Assembly (NCBI RefSeq): GCF_027213645.1
Contig: NZ_JAPWGL010000004.1
Span: forward strand, 479,051-543,050
Reading direction: 5' to 3'
DNA: 64,000 bases
Source: Pedobacter rhodius
GTDB lineage: Bacteria; Bacteroidota; Bacteroidia; Sphingobacteriales; Sphingobacteriaceae
Shown: positions 35,350 through 44,056 of the stretch, in pieces
Position numbering within the stretch: the stretch's first letter is position 1
How the letters are laid out: each line of letters starts with the position of its first letter
Notes under the pieces: model-generated
What the model was told of the DNA's origin: nothing
Seen by the model: the letters and a program-made list of their open reading frames with translations, nothing else
Databases searched by the model: none
Program-made: the position numbers and the translations under genes

Positions 35350-36726
35350 CTATTTAAAGTCCGGAACAGGTAAAAGATATCCACCAAAGAGAATGTATGA
35401 CCATAACAAAGTCCAGAAGATATTGAAAATCTGGGCAACCACAAAAGTTAATGCCGGCTTACCTCCCTGCAGTTTTACCAGCGACGAAAACTTAGCTTCC
35501 ATACCTATAGAGATAAAGGCAATAGCAAACCAGATGGTACGAAGACCATTTAGTGCAGGTGCTACACTCTTTGCCGTATCTACAGACAACAGAAAGGAGA
35601 ACACAAGCGACGCGACGATGAAACCCAAAACGAATTTCGGAAAACGCTCCCAAACTACTTTTAATCCGGGGCGTTCTACTTTAATGGATGCCGCAAGCTC
35701 ACCATTATTTTTGGGTTTCTTATATGCCCACCAGATGGCAATAAAAAACGCCGCAACACCAATAAATACATTTTGTGAGAACTTGGCAATAACACCAGCT
35801 TTTACTGCCACCGGACCAACCAGGTCGCCTGCCGCAGTAACAGTAGCGGTGGTATCTAAGGTCCCCCCTAACCAGGCACCTCCGATGACTTCCGGAATAT
35901 GAAAATATTTAACAGCCCAGGGCAATATCACCATCATTGGAATGGCCATAATCAGCACCAAAGTTGTAACATATGATAACTTACGCTTATCGCCATTGAT
36001 TACACCCGCGGCAACAATAGCCGCCGAAACCCCACAAATGGAAACCGCCGAAGCCAGGATAATCCCGAATTCATCGTCGACTTTTAATCTTCGGCTTAGC
36101 CATAACGAAAAGAACCAAACGGCACTCACCACGATAACTGCCTGGATAACGCCCGGCAAACCTGCTTTGATTAGATCTGCAGAAAGAATGCTGGTACCCA
36201 GGATAACCAGTCCGGTTTTGATGTAAAATTCGGATCGCACGGCCTCTTTTAGCCAGGCAGGTAAGGCGATCAGGTTACCCAGCAGAATACCAATCAGCAG
36301 GGCAAATACCACGTATTCCAGGCCATAATATGCTACATTCTTATTGCCCCCGATAATAAAGGAAATGGTGGCAAGCAGGTAAATAAAAAGAAAACCTGCT
36401 GTAAAACGCAGTACATTTCCACCTGAAAGAAATATGGCGAAACCAGCCAGCACCAAAAAAACGATTCCAGTTTCCAATATCAGCAGCAGGTTTGCCGGTG
36501 ACAGGATTTTCTCAAACAGGTCCGTTTGGCTAGTCCATTTATAAGCAGGCAAGCTGATATTGGTTCCGTTCCGGGTTAAATAAAGTACCACTCCGATAAT
36601 GATAAATCCAAGGATTAACGCCCACCAGTCTTCTGTAATAGACCGAAAAAAAGTTTTCTTATCTGATACAATTCCTGAATCTGTAAGTGCCGCCGAATTG
36701 TTTAAAGCAGTGTTCTCTGTTGACAT
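35350..36726 (-). CDS. YeiH/UPF0324-family putative sulfate (sulfite) exporter
   Basis: This 458-residue protein has about ten membrane segments and the YeiH-family signatures: LRTIWFAIAFISIGMEAKF, GGAWLGGTLDTTATVTAAG and SICGVSAAIVAAG. The family is linked to sulfate or sulfite export in organosulfonate degradation clusters (knowledge of the family; transport is not shown here). It is the last gene of the operon, 11 bp after the flavoprotein gene, which fits an outlet for the sulfur oxyanion made by the sulfite oxidase. Confidence 0.88.
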   Translation of the reverse strand: MSTENTALNNSAALTDSGIVSDKKTFFRSITEDWWALILGFIIIGVVLYLTRNGTNISLPAYKWTSQTDLFEKILSPANLLLILETGIVFLVLAGFAIFLSGGNVLRFTAGFLFIYLLATISFIIGGNKNVAYYGLEYVVFALLIGILLGNLIALPAWLKEAVRSEFYIKTGLVILGTSILSADLIKAGLPGVIQAVIVVSAVWFFSLWLSRRLKVDDEFGIILASAVSICGVSAAIVAAGVINGDKRKLSYVTTLVLIMAIPMMVILPWAVKYFHIPEVIGGAWLGGTLDTTATVTAAGDLVGPVAVKAGVIAKFSQNVFIGVAAFFIAIWWAYKKPKNNGELAASIKVERPGLKVVWERFPKFVLGFIVASLVFSFLLSVDTAKSVAPALNGLRTIWFAIAFISIGMEAKFSSLVKLQGGKPALTFVVAQIFNIFWTLLWSYILFGGYLLPVPDFK

Positions 36727-36737
36727 GTGATTTGTTT

Positions 36738-38180
36738 TTATCTGATTTTAATTTTAAAAATATCTTTTAAAGCAGCTTTGGCTGCATGATAGCCGCACAT
36801 TCCGTGAACGCCACCACCCGGGGGCGTTGAAGATGAGCAGAGGTATATACCTTTTTTTGAGGTTTTATAAGGTGATAAACGCAATACCGGACGGGTAAAC
36901 AGCTGGCCGATATCCAGTACGCCGCCATTGATGTCGCCACCAACATAATTAGGATTATAAGTTTCCAGTTGATTCGTATTGAAAGTATGCCTGCCGATGA
37001 TCCGGTCCCTGAATCCCGGTGCAAATCGTTCTACCTGTTTTTCTATCGCTTGGGTCATATCCTGGGTGGAGCCATTTGGAACATGACAATAGGCCCAGCC
37101 TGTTTGCTTGCCATCGGGAGCGCGCGAGGGATCGAAAAGACTCTGCTGAGCCAGCAGTACAAAAGGTTTTTCAGACTGTCTTCCGCGACTGGTTTGCAAT
37201 TCGCCTTCTGCAATTTCCTCGAACGTATTGCCGAGGTGTAACGTTCCGGCCTGCCTGCAGGCTTCAGCTCTGAACGGAATCGGGCCATCCAGTGCCCAAT
37301 CAATTTTGAATACGCCCATTCCATATCTGTAACGCTCGAGCTGCCATTTATAAATCGAAGAGAACTGATGTCCGGCAATTTTTAGCAACTGCCTTGGAGT
37401 AACGTCGAATAACAGCGCATGAGCAGCGGGTAACTGGGCAAGCGAAGAAACATACGTTCCTGTTTCGATTTTACCGCCGATAGCCTGAAAGTAACCTGCC
37501 AGGGCATTGGCTATAGCAACCGACCCACCCCGGGGGATGGGCCAGCCCTGTAAGTGACCGGTCGTCATTAACACAAGGGCAATGGCTGTGGTACTCAGAT
37601 TATTCAAGGGCTGAATCGAATGTGCTGCCATCCCGGCAAAAAGCCCGCGGGCATGCTTACCTTTAAACCGGTTAACAAAATGGCTGGCGCTGGTTAATCC
37701 CTTTAGTCCAAAGCCTGCCATCTCAAGCGGATGTCCGGGAAAATGCAGGGGCCCGAGGGCATCTTTATCAATCAGCGGCCAGGTACGGCGCAGTGATTGC
37801 ATCAGCTTACCGTAAATGCCGGCATCTTCCCCGAGGTACTTAGCCGTATTTTCTATGGATTTATCGAGTATTGCTGCGCTTCCGTCATCAAATGGATGTG
37901 CCGCAGAAAGCGGGGGATTAATGTATTGCAAACCATAATCAGTTAGCGGTAGCGTTTTAAAGAAAGGGGATGCCAAGGCCATAGGATGAATAGCCGAACA
38001 CACATCATGGGTAAAACCGGGTAGGGTAAGCGCCCTCGAGGCCAGACCCCCTCCGATATCATCTTTACCCTCGATGATGAGCACAGACAAGCCTTGTTGC
38101 TGCATTAAAATCGCAGCCGCTAAACCGTTCGGCCCAGAGCCAACAACCACCGCATCGTAATCACGCTTTTCGAGTTTCAT
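36738..38180 (-). CDS. Phytoene-dehydrogenase-like FAD oxidoreductase
   Basis: This 480-residue protein has the FAD-binding motif VVGSGPNGLAAAILMQQQG at the N-terminus and the C-terminal FAD segment GIYLCSSSTPPGGGVHGMCGYHAAK. This is the CrtI-related NAD(P)/FAD-dependent oxidoreductase family (RETSAT/PYROXD2-like). No carotenoid genes are near. It begins 4 bp after the sulfite oxidase stop, so it belongs to that operon; its substrate is unknown. Confidence 0.88.
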   Translation of the reverse strand: MKLEKRDYDAVVVGSGPNGLAAAILMQQQGLSVLIIEGKDDIGGGLASRALTLPGFTHDVCSAIHPMALASPFFKTLPLTDYGLQYINPPLSAAHPFDDGSAAILDKSIENTAKYLGEDAGIYGKLMQSLRRTWPLIDKDALGPLHFPGHPLEMAGFGLKGLTSASHFVNRFKGKHARGLFAGMAAHSIQPLNNLSTTAIALVLMTTGHLQGWPIPRGGSVAIANALAGYFQAIGGKIETGTYVSSLAQLPAAHALLFDVTPRQLLKIAGHQFSSIYKWQLERYRYGMGVFKIDWALDGPIPFRAEACRQAGTLHLGNTFEEIAEGELQTSRGRQSEKPFVLLAQQSLFDPSRAPDGKQTGWAYCHVPNGSTQDMTQAIEKQVERFAPGFRDRIIGRHTFNTNQLETYNPNYVGGDINGGVLDIGQLFTRPVLRLSPYKTSKKGIYLCSSSTPPGGGVHGMCGYHAAKAALKDIFKIKIR

Positions 38181-38184
38181 TTAA

Positions 38185-39408
38185 TTATTTTAAAGGTTCG
38201 GGCTTAAATAATACCGAACCGTCTTGTTTAATTTGCCATGTCGTAACCGGATTCATGTGATAGCCACCAATATTTGGCCCACGAGCCTCAATTAGCTGTT
38301 TTAAGGTTGGTTGCAGGTAACCTGTTTCATCGGTAACCCGGCTCAGTATTTCTGTGGCCTCCCCATTCCAGTCCCAGTCGAATCTGAAATAGGTATGGGC
38401 TTTGCTCAAAACCGGTTCCTGGAGCACAGCTTTCTGCCAGCTTTGCCCCTTGTCGGTACTAACCTCAACCTGATTCACTTTACCCCTGCCGCTCCAGGCA
38501 AGCCCACGTATCTGGACATAACCTTTAGCAATTTTTGCCGGATACGATGGATACGTGATGATGGAACGGGCATCTAGCTCAAAGCTAAACATTCTTATTT
38601 TATCCTTAACCGGATAAGTGTATTTTGAAGTTTCCTCTCTGGTCATATATGGCTCCTCAGAAAGTTCGATTCTGCGAAGCCATTTAATGTTCATATTCCC
38701 TTCAAAGCCAGGCAGTAACAAACGCATCGGGTAACCTTGCTCGGGGCGGATGGCTTCGCCGTTCTGCGCATACACAATCATCGCATCATCCCATGCCTTT
38801 GCAAGCGGAATGGTTCGGGTCATCACCGCTGCATCAGAACCTTCTGCCAGAAACCACTTTGCAGTGGGATCGATCCCGACTTCATTGAATATAGTAGATA
38901 ACATTACGCCGGTCCATTCACTCTGGCTGGTAAGGCCGAGTATATCCTGAGGGGTCATTTCTTCTTTTCCTGTTCTGAAATTACCCGCACACTCAATAAA
39001 GCAGATTCGGGTAACCGAAGGAAACTTTTTTAAATCAGCCAGGGTAAATTTCATAGCTGTACCTACCAGGCCATGTATCAGCAGCTCATGTTTTGCCGGA
39101 TCTATCGTTGGAACACCGGCATGATGCCGTTCGAAATGTAAATCGGCCGGCGTAATGGTACTGTGCATATCCTGCAGGGGCGTTCGTGAAGAGATATCCG
39201 AGGGTTTTCTGACCGGGTTTTCAAAAGGCGAACGCCTGCCAAGAGGACTTGGCCCGGGTCCGGGGGTTTTTGTCGGATCATCTGCAACCGCAGGTAGTTG
39301 CGGTTTTGAATTTCCGATAGCCAGTAAGTTGCCCACGGGCAATACCGCAGCAGCGATAACTCCACCAAGTAAGGTTCTCCTGCTTATCTTCCCTGATTTT
39401 TGGGACAT
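38185..39408 (-). CDS. Tat-exported molybdopterin sulfite oxidase/dehydrogenase (SorA/SoxC-like)
   Basis: This 407-residue protein has a Tat signal (SRRTLLGG, twin Arg at 10-11). An oxidoreductase molybdopterin-binding domain carries the Mo-ligand cysteine in RICFIECAGN (Cys140), and a C-terminal Mo-co dimerisation domain follows (about 290-390). The family oxidises sulfite to sulfate in the periplasm and passes electrons to cytochrome c; the neighbouring monohaem cytochrome is the expected acceptor. It starts 17 bp after the cytochrome gene at the ATG at 39408; a GTG at 39426 overlapping the cytochrome stop is an alternative. Other substrates of the fold (methionine sulfoxide, MsrP-like) are less likely given the pairing. 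Confidence 0.88.
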   Translation of the reverse strand: MSQKSGKISRRTLLGGVIAAAVLPVGNLLAIGNSKPQLPAVADDPTKTPGPGPSPLGRRSPFENPVRKPSDISSRTPLQDMHSTITPADLHFERHHAGVPTIDPAKHELLIHGLVGTAMKFTLADLKKFPSVTRICFIECAGNFRTGKEEMTPQDILGLTSQSEWTGVMLSTIFNEVGIDPTAKWFLAEGSDAAVMTRTIPLAKAWDDAMIVYAQNGEAIRPEQGYPMRLLLPGFEGNMNIKWLRRIELSEEPYMTREETSKYTYPVKDKIRMFSFELDARSIITYPSYPAKIAKGYVQIRGLAWSGRGKVNQVEVSTDKGQSWQKAVLQEPVLSKAHTYFRFDWDWNGEATEILSRVTDETGYLQPTLKQLIEARGPNIGGYHMNPVTTWQIKQDGSVLFKPEPLK

Positions 39409-39425
39409 TTTATCCTCTTCTTGCA

Positions 39426-40022
39426 CTACCTGATCTCCTTTCCGCCTGTTCTATCGTCCATCACAAACATTTTCCTTGCTGGCATAATAATTTTGGGGAG
39501 GTTACCCGCATCAATTACTGCGGTCTGCCCGATAATTTTGTTGGCATGCAACAGGTAGGCGCTCAGCGCATAAACTTCATCATTGCTCAGTGAGCCCGGA
39601 AGATTATAAGGCATGGCCCGCCTGATGTAATCGAAAAGCGTTGTGGCGTAAGGCCAATAGTTGCCGATAGTTTTTACCCTGCCGGTGCTTAGTGTGTCAC
39701 TCACCAGCACTCCGCCTAAAAGCTTTACACCAGGGGGTTGCTTACCTTCTGCTCCATGACAGGCAGTGCATTTTTTAACAAAAATCAAACGCCCCGTTTC
39801 CACATCACCTTTTCCCGCAGGCAGGCCTTTTCCATCTGGTCTCACGTCGATATCCCATTCGGCTATTTCTGCCTTTCCTACAGTACGGCCAAACCCGAAC
39901 TTTGGTACTCGCTTTAGGCTATCGCCTGGTACACCGGTTCGAAATTGTGCAACCGAAATTTTGTTAATGGCACAGCACACCGCCAGCAATACAAAACAGA
40001 AAATGATCATCGCTTTTTTCAT
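39426..40022 (-). CDS. Periplasmic monohaem cytochrome c, probable sulfite dehydrogenase subunit
   Basis: This 198-residue protein has a signal peptide (MKKAMIIFCFVLLAVCC) and one haem motif, CTACH (85-89). A candidate axial Met lies in RRAMPYNLPGSLSNDEVY, as in the SorB/SoxD-like cytochromes. Its position beside the SorA/SoxC-like gene supports a role as electron acceptor for sulfite oxidation. It begins 3 bp after the DoxX-like gene stop. Confidence 0.9.
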   Translation of the reverse strand: MKKAMIIFCFVLLAVCCAINKISVAQFRTGVPGDSLKRVPKFGFGRTVGKAEIAEWDIDVRPDGKGLPAGKGDVETGRLIFVKKCTACHGAEGKQPPGVKLLGGVLVSDTLSTGRVKTIGNYWPYATTLFDYIRRAMPYNLPGSLSNDEVYALSAYLLHANKIIGQTAVIDAGNLPKIIMPARKMFVMDDRTGGKEIR

Positions 40023-40025
40023 CTG

Positions 40026-41726
40026 TTAGTATTTTCCTGCGTTTAAACTGCTTTTCGGCAGCACATATTTCCTTTCATAGCGGTTTAAAACCACATAAAT
40101 AGAATCGCTGTTTTCATTCTTCCCGTATAGGATTACCCTTGAACCATCTGTAGTTTGATATTTAAGCACCATCCTGTTTCTTTTAACATCACGTGGTTTT
40201 TCTGCAAATTCCCTGTCGCGCCTGGTAGACCAGGCCCATTTATCGATCATTTTATTTTCGTCGCCGATATGTTTCCAGGCTGTTTTGCTAATCCAGTTTA
40301 CCCCGGAAGTATCCTTTTTCCGGGAAGTATCTGTTTTTTTTGCGTTTCGAAGCGCCATTACATTTTTATCCTGCAGGTATAAGACCTTATCCAGCGTATC
40401 GGCGTAATAATGAAAAGCCCTTTGTCCGCCGGCAACACCACTGATTTCGAAAGTCCGCTGAATATCGTGCATCGGGCTGCCCCCACCGTTGGATGGATCG
40501 ATGAGTACAGGGCGATTGACTTTAAAGGTTAAGGTGCTCCAGTTTTCGAAAGTGGCTTCCTGCCAACGCGTAGAATCAAGCGGGTTGTAGGGAATATCTA
40601 CGCCGTTAATTTTAAATTCGCTTACACGGTAGTTGCCCCTAAGATTTTTGACGCCTGCTGTTGCCGGCTGCTTATATGGATCATATTTAAAATTGATGAC
40701 CTCGGTATAAGTCATTACCCCGAAAAAAACGACAAAGGTTAAGACCTTTAACCCAATCCTCGTGTATCTCAATACTGGTTTCCTGAAATCCGGATAAACT
40801 CTGAAGGGAATGGTATACCTTTCTAAAATCAACAGGTTGTAAAGCTTAGGAAAATCATCGGCGGCAAGAAAGAGCCCCAGCACAACAAAATAAAAAGCAT
40901 ATACATGCACACCACCATCGTAAGCATAATTTACAAAAGTGATATCCCCAAGTGCTGCAACAAGCAATATGGCGCCGAAAGTAGTTGTTTTCCGGAAGAA
41001 AAGCAGTGTTCCGGCCAGGATTTCAACCACGCCTCCAAAAACCTGGTACCAGGGAACAATACCGACGGAGAGCCAGTAAACCTTTTGAGCAGTAAAATCT
41101 CCGAAATTGGTATTCAAAAGCCCCAGTGAAGGATAAGGCATCTGCGTAGGGAATAGCTTGGTGAAGCCAAAGCCTATAATTCCGATTCCTGCACGGTAGC
41201 GGACCACGACCCTAATCCAGTAATATAATATAGGATAGGACTTTGTTTTCCGATCAAACGCAGACCACACAACCGCGCCAATCAATCCGATAATTAAGGC
41301 TATACCCCAATCAATATAATCAATCAGAAAGCCTCTTTTTGGAGGCATTACCCTGGCACTTCGATCAGAAAATTCTCCTGTTTTTAATTGTTTAGCGTTG
41401 CTCTTGCGGGCGGTTTTCTTATTCTTACCCTGATGGTCATCTGCGGCAGGCGCATCGGTGATATCACGGTTACCTTTCGCGCTGAATAAGGAAACAAAAC
41501 TTGGCTGAAACCGTGCGATATCGTAAAGGTCGCGGTAATGCGGCCGTGTCCAGTCTAACGTAAAAATGTTTTTATACCAGTTAAACGAAAACGGAATGCA
41601 CATGGCCAGCATAAAAATGAAAAGCACCCTGAAGCCGAAGCGTTTTGGCCAGGACCATGGCCTTGAAGAAAGGTGTTCCGCTTGCGCTGCTTTATCTATA
41701 TTATCTTGTTGTATATCCTCAGACAT
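40026..41726 (-). CDS. DoxX-like membrane protein with C-terminal extracytoplasmic domain (copy B, 566 aa)
   Basis: The protein has an N-terminal helix, a Lys-rich linker (about 90-125), then a DoxX-type four-helix region (YRAGIGIIGFGFTKLF, and VEILAGTLLFFRKTTTFGAIL). Another helix and a soluble domain of about 200 residues (NYRVSEFKINGVDIPYNP) follow. DoxX/DoxD relatives couple thiosulfate or other reductants to quinone in some organisms. Copy A upstream is a paralog with the same layout but without the linker. I infer a link to the electron path from sulfite, but no catalytic residues are known. Confidence 0.75.
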   Translation of the reverse strand: MSEDIQQDNIDKAAQAEHLSSRPWSWPKRFGFRVLFIFMLAMCIPFSFNWYKNIFTLDWTRPHYRDLYDIARFQPSFVSLFSAKGNRDITDAPAADDHQGKNKKTARKSNAKQLKTGEFSDRSARVMPPKRGFLIDYIDWGIALIIGLIGAVVWSAFDRKTKSYPILYYWIRVVVRYRAGIGIIGFGFTKLFPTQMPYPSLGLLNTNFGDFTAQKVYWLSVGIVPWYQVFGGVVEILAGTLLFFRKTTTFGAILLVAALGDITFVNYAYDGGVHVYAFYFVVLGLFLAADDFPKLYNLLILERYTIPFRVYPDFRKPVLRYTRIGLKVLTFVVFFGVMTYTEVINFKYDPYKQPATAGVKNLRGNYRVSEFKINGVDIPYNPLDSTRWQEATFENWSTLTFKVNRPVLIDPSNGGGSPMHDIQRTFEISGVAGGQRAFHYYADTLDKVLYLQDKNVMALRNAKKTDTSRKKDTSGVNWISKTAWKHIGDENKMIDKWAWSTRRDREFAEKPRDVKRNRMVLKYQTTDGSRVILYGKNENSDSIYVVLNRYERKYVLPKSSLNAGKY

Positions 41727-41750
41727 ATTGATTAGATTTTTGCTTTGTGA

Positions 41751-43082
41751 TTAAAGTTTCAAGGTTTTTCTGCGTCCAAGCTTAAGCGGATATTTTTTAT
41801 TTATCCTGACTAATGTTACAGCTATTGAATCTCCGACCTCATTTTTCCCTGCTAAAATGATCGTTGCGGTATCTGGCCTGCTGAAGTTAAAGCGTAGCTT
41901 TTCGTGCAGATAATGGCTGTTTTTATTTTGAAGCAAGAGCTGCTGTTTGGCAGTATCCACTTCATAAGAATAATAATGTCTTCCGCCCGAGCCTGCCAGT
42001 TCGTAATTTCGATCTTTATCTTGGGCAAATATTTGCTCATAGTTGGCGGAATCGGTGATTACAGGCCGCGGAGAACGGATACTAATCGTTGCCCACTTTT
42101 CAAAAACAACATCCTGCCAACGTGCAGCGTTCGCCGGATCATATGGGACTATTTTTCCGTTCAGCTTAAACTCGCTCACGTTATAAATACCCGCTGTTTT
42201 TGCAAGCCCCGATTTTTGAGGGAACTGATAAGGATCGCGGCGCCAACCAAAATAAGTTTTCAGGCCGTAGAAAAAGACAAAGAAAATTAATATAAATGCC
42301 TTGGCCAATAAACGTAATGAATTAAGCGCAGGCTTGAATGCTGGCTTATATCTATTGGGCTGAGTTGGAAGCTCCAGAGAAATCAGGCGATAAATCCTTT
42401 GGGCATCGAACCATAATACAAAAACCGCAAAGCTGATTAGATAAGAAGCATAAACGTATTCGCCGCCGCCATAGCCCAGGTTAGAGATAAACACGTTGCC
42501 TGTAAATATTAATACAATGATGGCACCAATGGAAGCCGTTTTACGGAAAAGCAAAAGCAAACCCGCTACCAGCTCCACGCCCCCTAAAAAAGATTCGTAG
42601 CCAGGAACAATCCCCAGGGTCATGGAGAAAATTTTCCATTCGGAGAAATCTCCGTAAGCGGTATTGAGATTACTGATTGACGGGAAAGGTGCCTGCATCG
42701 GAAAGAATTTAAGGAATCCATAACCGATAATTCCGATGGCAAGGCGGTAGCGAACAATTGCCCTTAACCAATAATAAAGTTCATCATAATTGTATTTTCC
42801 GGGTTTTTGCCTCGACCATAAAAAAGCGCCGCCTGCTGAAAGTACCGCAAGGATGAGCCAGTTTAAAAAAGTATCTGCGCCGGGAATAAATTTCGCTGAT
42901 AAACGGCTGACATTAAAGATATCGCCATAGCGGATATGGAACCAGTTGAAGCCAAAAATAGTATGAAAAAAGTCTACACTTAGTGGAAGCGTCTGAAGAA
43001 TGAAATAGATAAAAAAGAACCTGAAAAGCCCCATTTCAGCATTTGTCCATTTACTTTCGTTGCTTGTAATATTGTTACTCAT
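41751..43082 (-). CDS. DoxX-like membrane protein with C-terminal extracytoplasmic domain (copy A, 443 aa)
   Basis: The protein has an N-terminal helix, the DoxX-type four-helix region (YRLAIGIIGYGFLKFF, VELVAGLLLLFRKTASIGAI), one more helix and a C-terminal soluble domain (IYNVSEFKLNGKIVPYDP). The last domain ends in a charged tail. It aligns with copy B almost throughout (LNTxxGDF and VSEFKxNG blocks are shared), so the two arose by tandem duplication. It may form a heterodimer with copy B (inference). Confidence 0.75.
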   Translation of the reverse strand: MSNNITSNESKWTNAEMGLFRFFFIYFILQTLPLSVDFFHTIFGFNWFHIRYGDIFNVSRLSAKFIPGADTFLNWLILAVLSAGGAFLWSRQKPGKYNYDELYYWLRAIVRYRLAIGIIGYGFLKFFPMQAPFPSISNLNTAYGDFSEWKIFSMTLGIVPGYESFLGGVELVAGLLLLFRKTASIGAIIVLIFTGNVFISNLGYGGGEYVYASYLISFAVFVLWFDAQRIYRLISLELPTQPNRYKPAFKPALNSLRLLAKAFILIFFVFFYGLKTYFGWRRDPYQFPQKSGLAKTAGIYNVSEFKLNGKIVPYDPANAARWQDVVFEKWATISIRSPRPVITDSANYEQIFAQDKDRNYELAGSGGRHYYSYEVDTAKQQLLLQNKNSHYLHEKLRFNFSRPDTATIILAGKNEVGDSIAVTLVRINKKYPLKLGRRKTLKL

Positions 43083-43124
43083 TGCAATTTTATCAAAAAG
43101 ATATTAATGTCCGTTTATTGCATT

Positions 43125-44054
43125 TTACTGCCTGGTTGCCGGTTGAGTGGGAACCCGTTTCTCTTTTATCACTTGTCTTTTCGATAGATCATATTTTTGT
43201 CCGGCGCGCAGAAAAAAGAATGGTCCGCCGGAGGCGGTAAAATCTTCGCTGCCATTCACCACATGTTTATTTTCGCTGCTGATGATGGTCTGATAATCAT
43301 AAATGGCTGCTACCGAACGCCCGAAAACCTGGAGGCTGTCGCCTTGTACGAGCACCGCAGTGGCCTCATCAAGCCCTATTCCGATAAGTTCGGGTGATAT
43401 GCGAATGAAATTAACCAGATCAAACTGGCGGTTACGAACGAGCAAATGCTGATCGATTGCGGAGTTCTTGATTAAACCAAGTCCCTGGGTATGGTCGCCC
43501 ACCAGGATCTGGGCACCTTTGGTGTCGCCCCGCCAGAGAAAGGAACCAAGAATGGATGCCCCAGCCGAACTTCCGGCAATTACACCGCCCCTGTTCAAAA
43601 CATCAATAAATGCCTGATGGCTTAAGGTGTTGAGGTAGGCATCGGCGATGCGCCATTGCCTGCCGCCCTGAAAATAAACTGCTGTAGCATTCTTCAGGGG
43701 CGCTATAAACTTTTCGCTGTTTGCCTCTTTCAGATCACTGGTATGAAAAAGTGTAACGTTCCTGATCCCGGTCTGGCGCTTCACTTCTTCTACCCCTTTT
43801 TGATCATAAGCTGCAGAATCCCCGCCGGCAGTGGTCACCACCACCACAACTGCTTTTTCCTTTCCTCCGGCGAGCTCGGTGAATTTATCCCAAATATCCC
43901 GCTGACTGCCCACGTTACCTCCAATAATTAAAAGGCTTCCCTTTTCGGGACCATGCCTGGTAACCGATTGCTTAATAGTTATTGGTGACCGCTGGGCAAA
44001 AACAGCCGTTTTAGCAGCGAGAATTACAAATAGTAGTATTGCTAATTTTTTCAT
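43125..44054 (-). CDS. Peptidase S51, cyanophycinase family, secreted
   Basis: This 309-residue protein has a signal peptide ending in AVFA, the nucleophile motif GVIAGSSAGA with its catalytic serine, and the GGNVGSQRDIWDKFTEL segment typical of cyanophycinases. The family hydrolyses cyanophycin (multi-Arg-poly-Asp) or related beta-linked Asp peptides; S51 relatives include dipeptidase E. No cyanophycin synthetase is in the window. Next to SusCD and with a signal peptide it should act on imported material in the periplasm. The gap to the SusD stop is 2 bp. Confidence 0.85.
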   Translation of the reverse strand: MKKLAILLFVILAAKTAVFAQRSPITIKQSVTRHGPEKGSLLIIGGNVGSQRDIWDKFTELAGGKEKAVVVVVTTAGGDSAAYDQKGVEEVKRQTGIRNVTLFHTSDLKEANSEKFIAPLKNATAVYFQGGRQWRIADAYLNTLSHQAFIDVLNRGGVIAGSSAGASILGSFLWRGDTKGAQILVGDHTQGLGLIKNSAIDQHLLVRNRQFDLVNFIRISPELIGIGLDEATAVLVQGDSLQVFGRSVAAIYDYQTIISSENKHVVNGSEDFTASGGPFFFLRAGQKYDLSKRQVIKEKRVPTQPATRQ

Positions 44055-44056
44055 GA

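Noticed and set aside
35082..35444. 120-residue minus-strand frame
   Set aside because: It overlaps the YeiH gene end and its terminator; the reading frame has no protein-like pattern.
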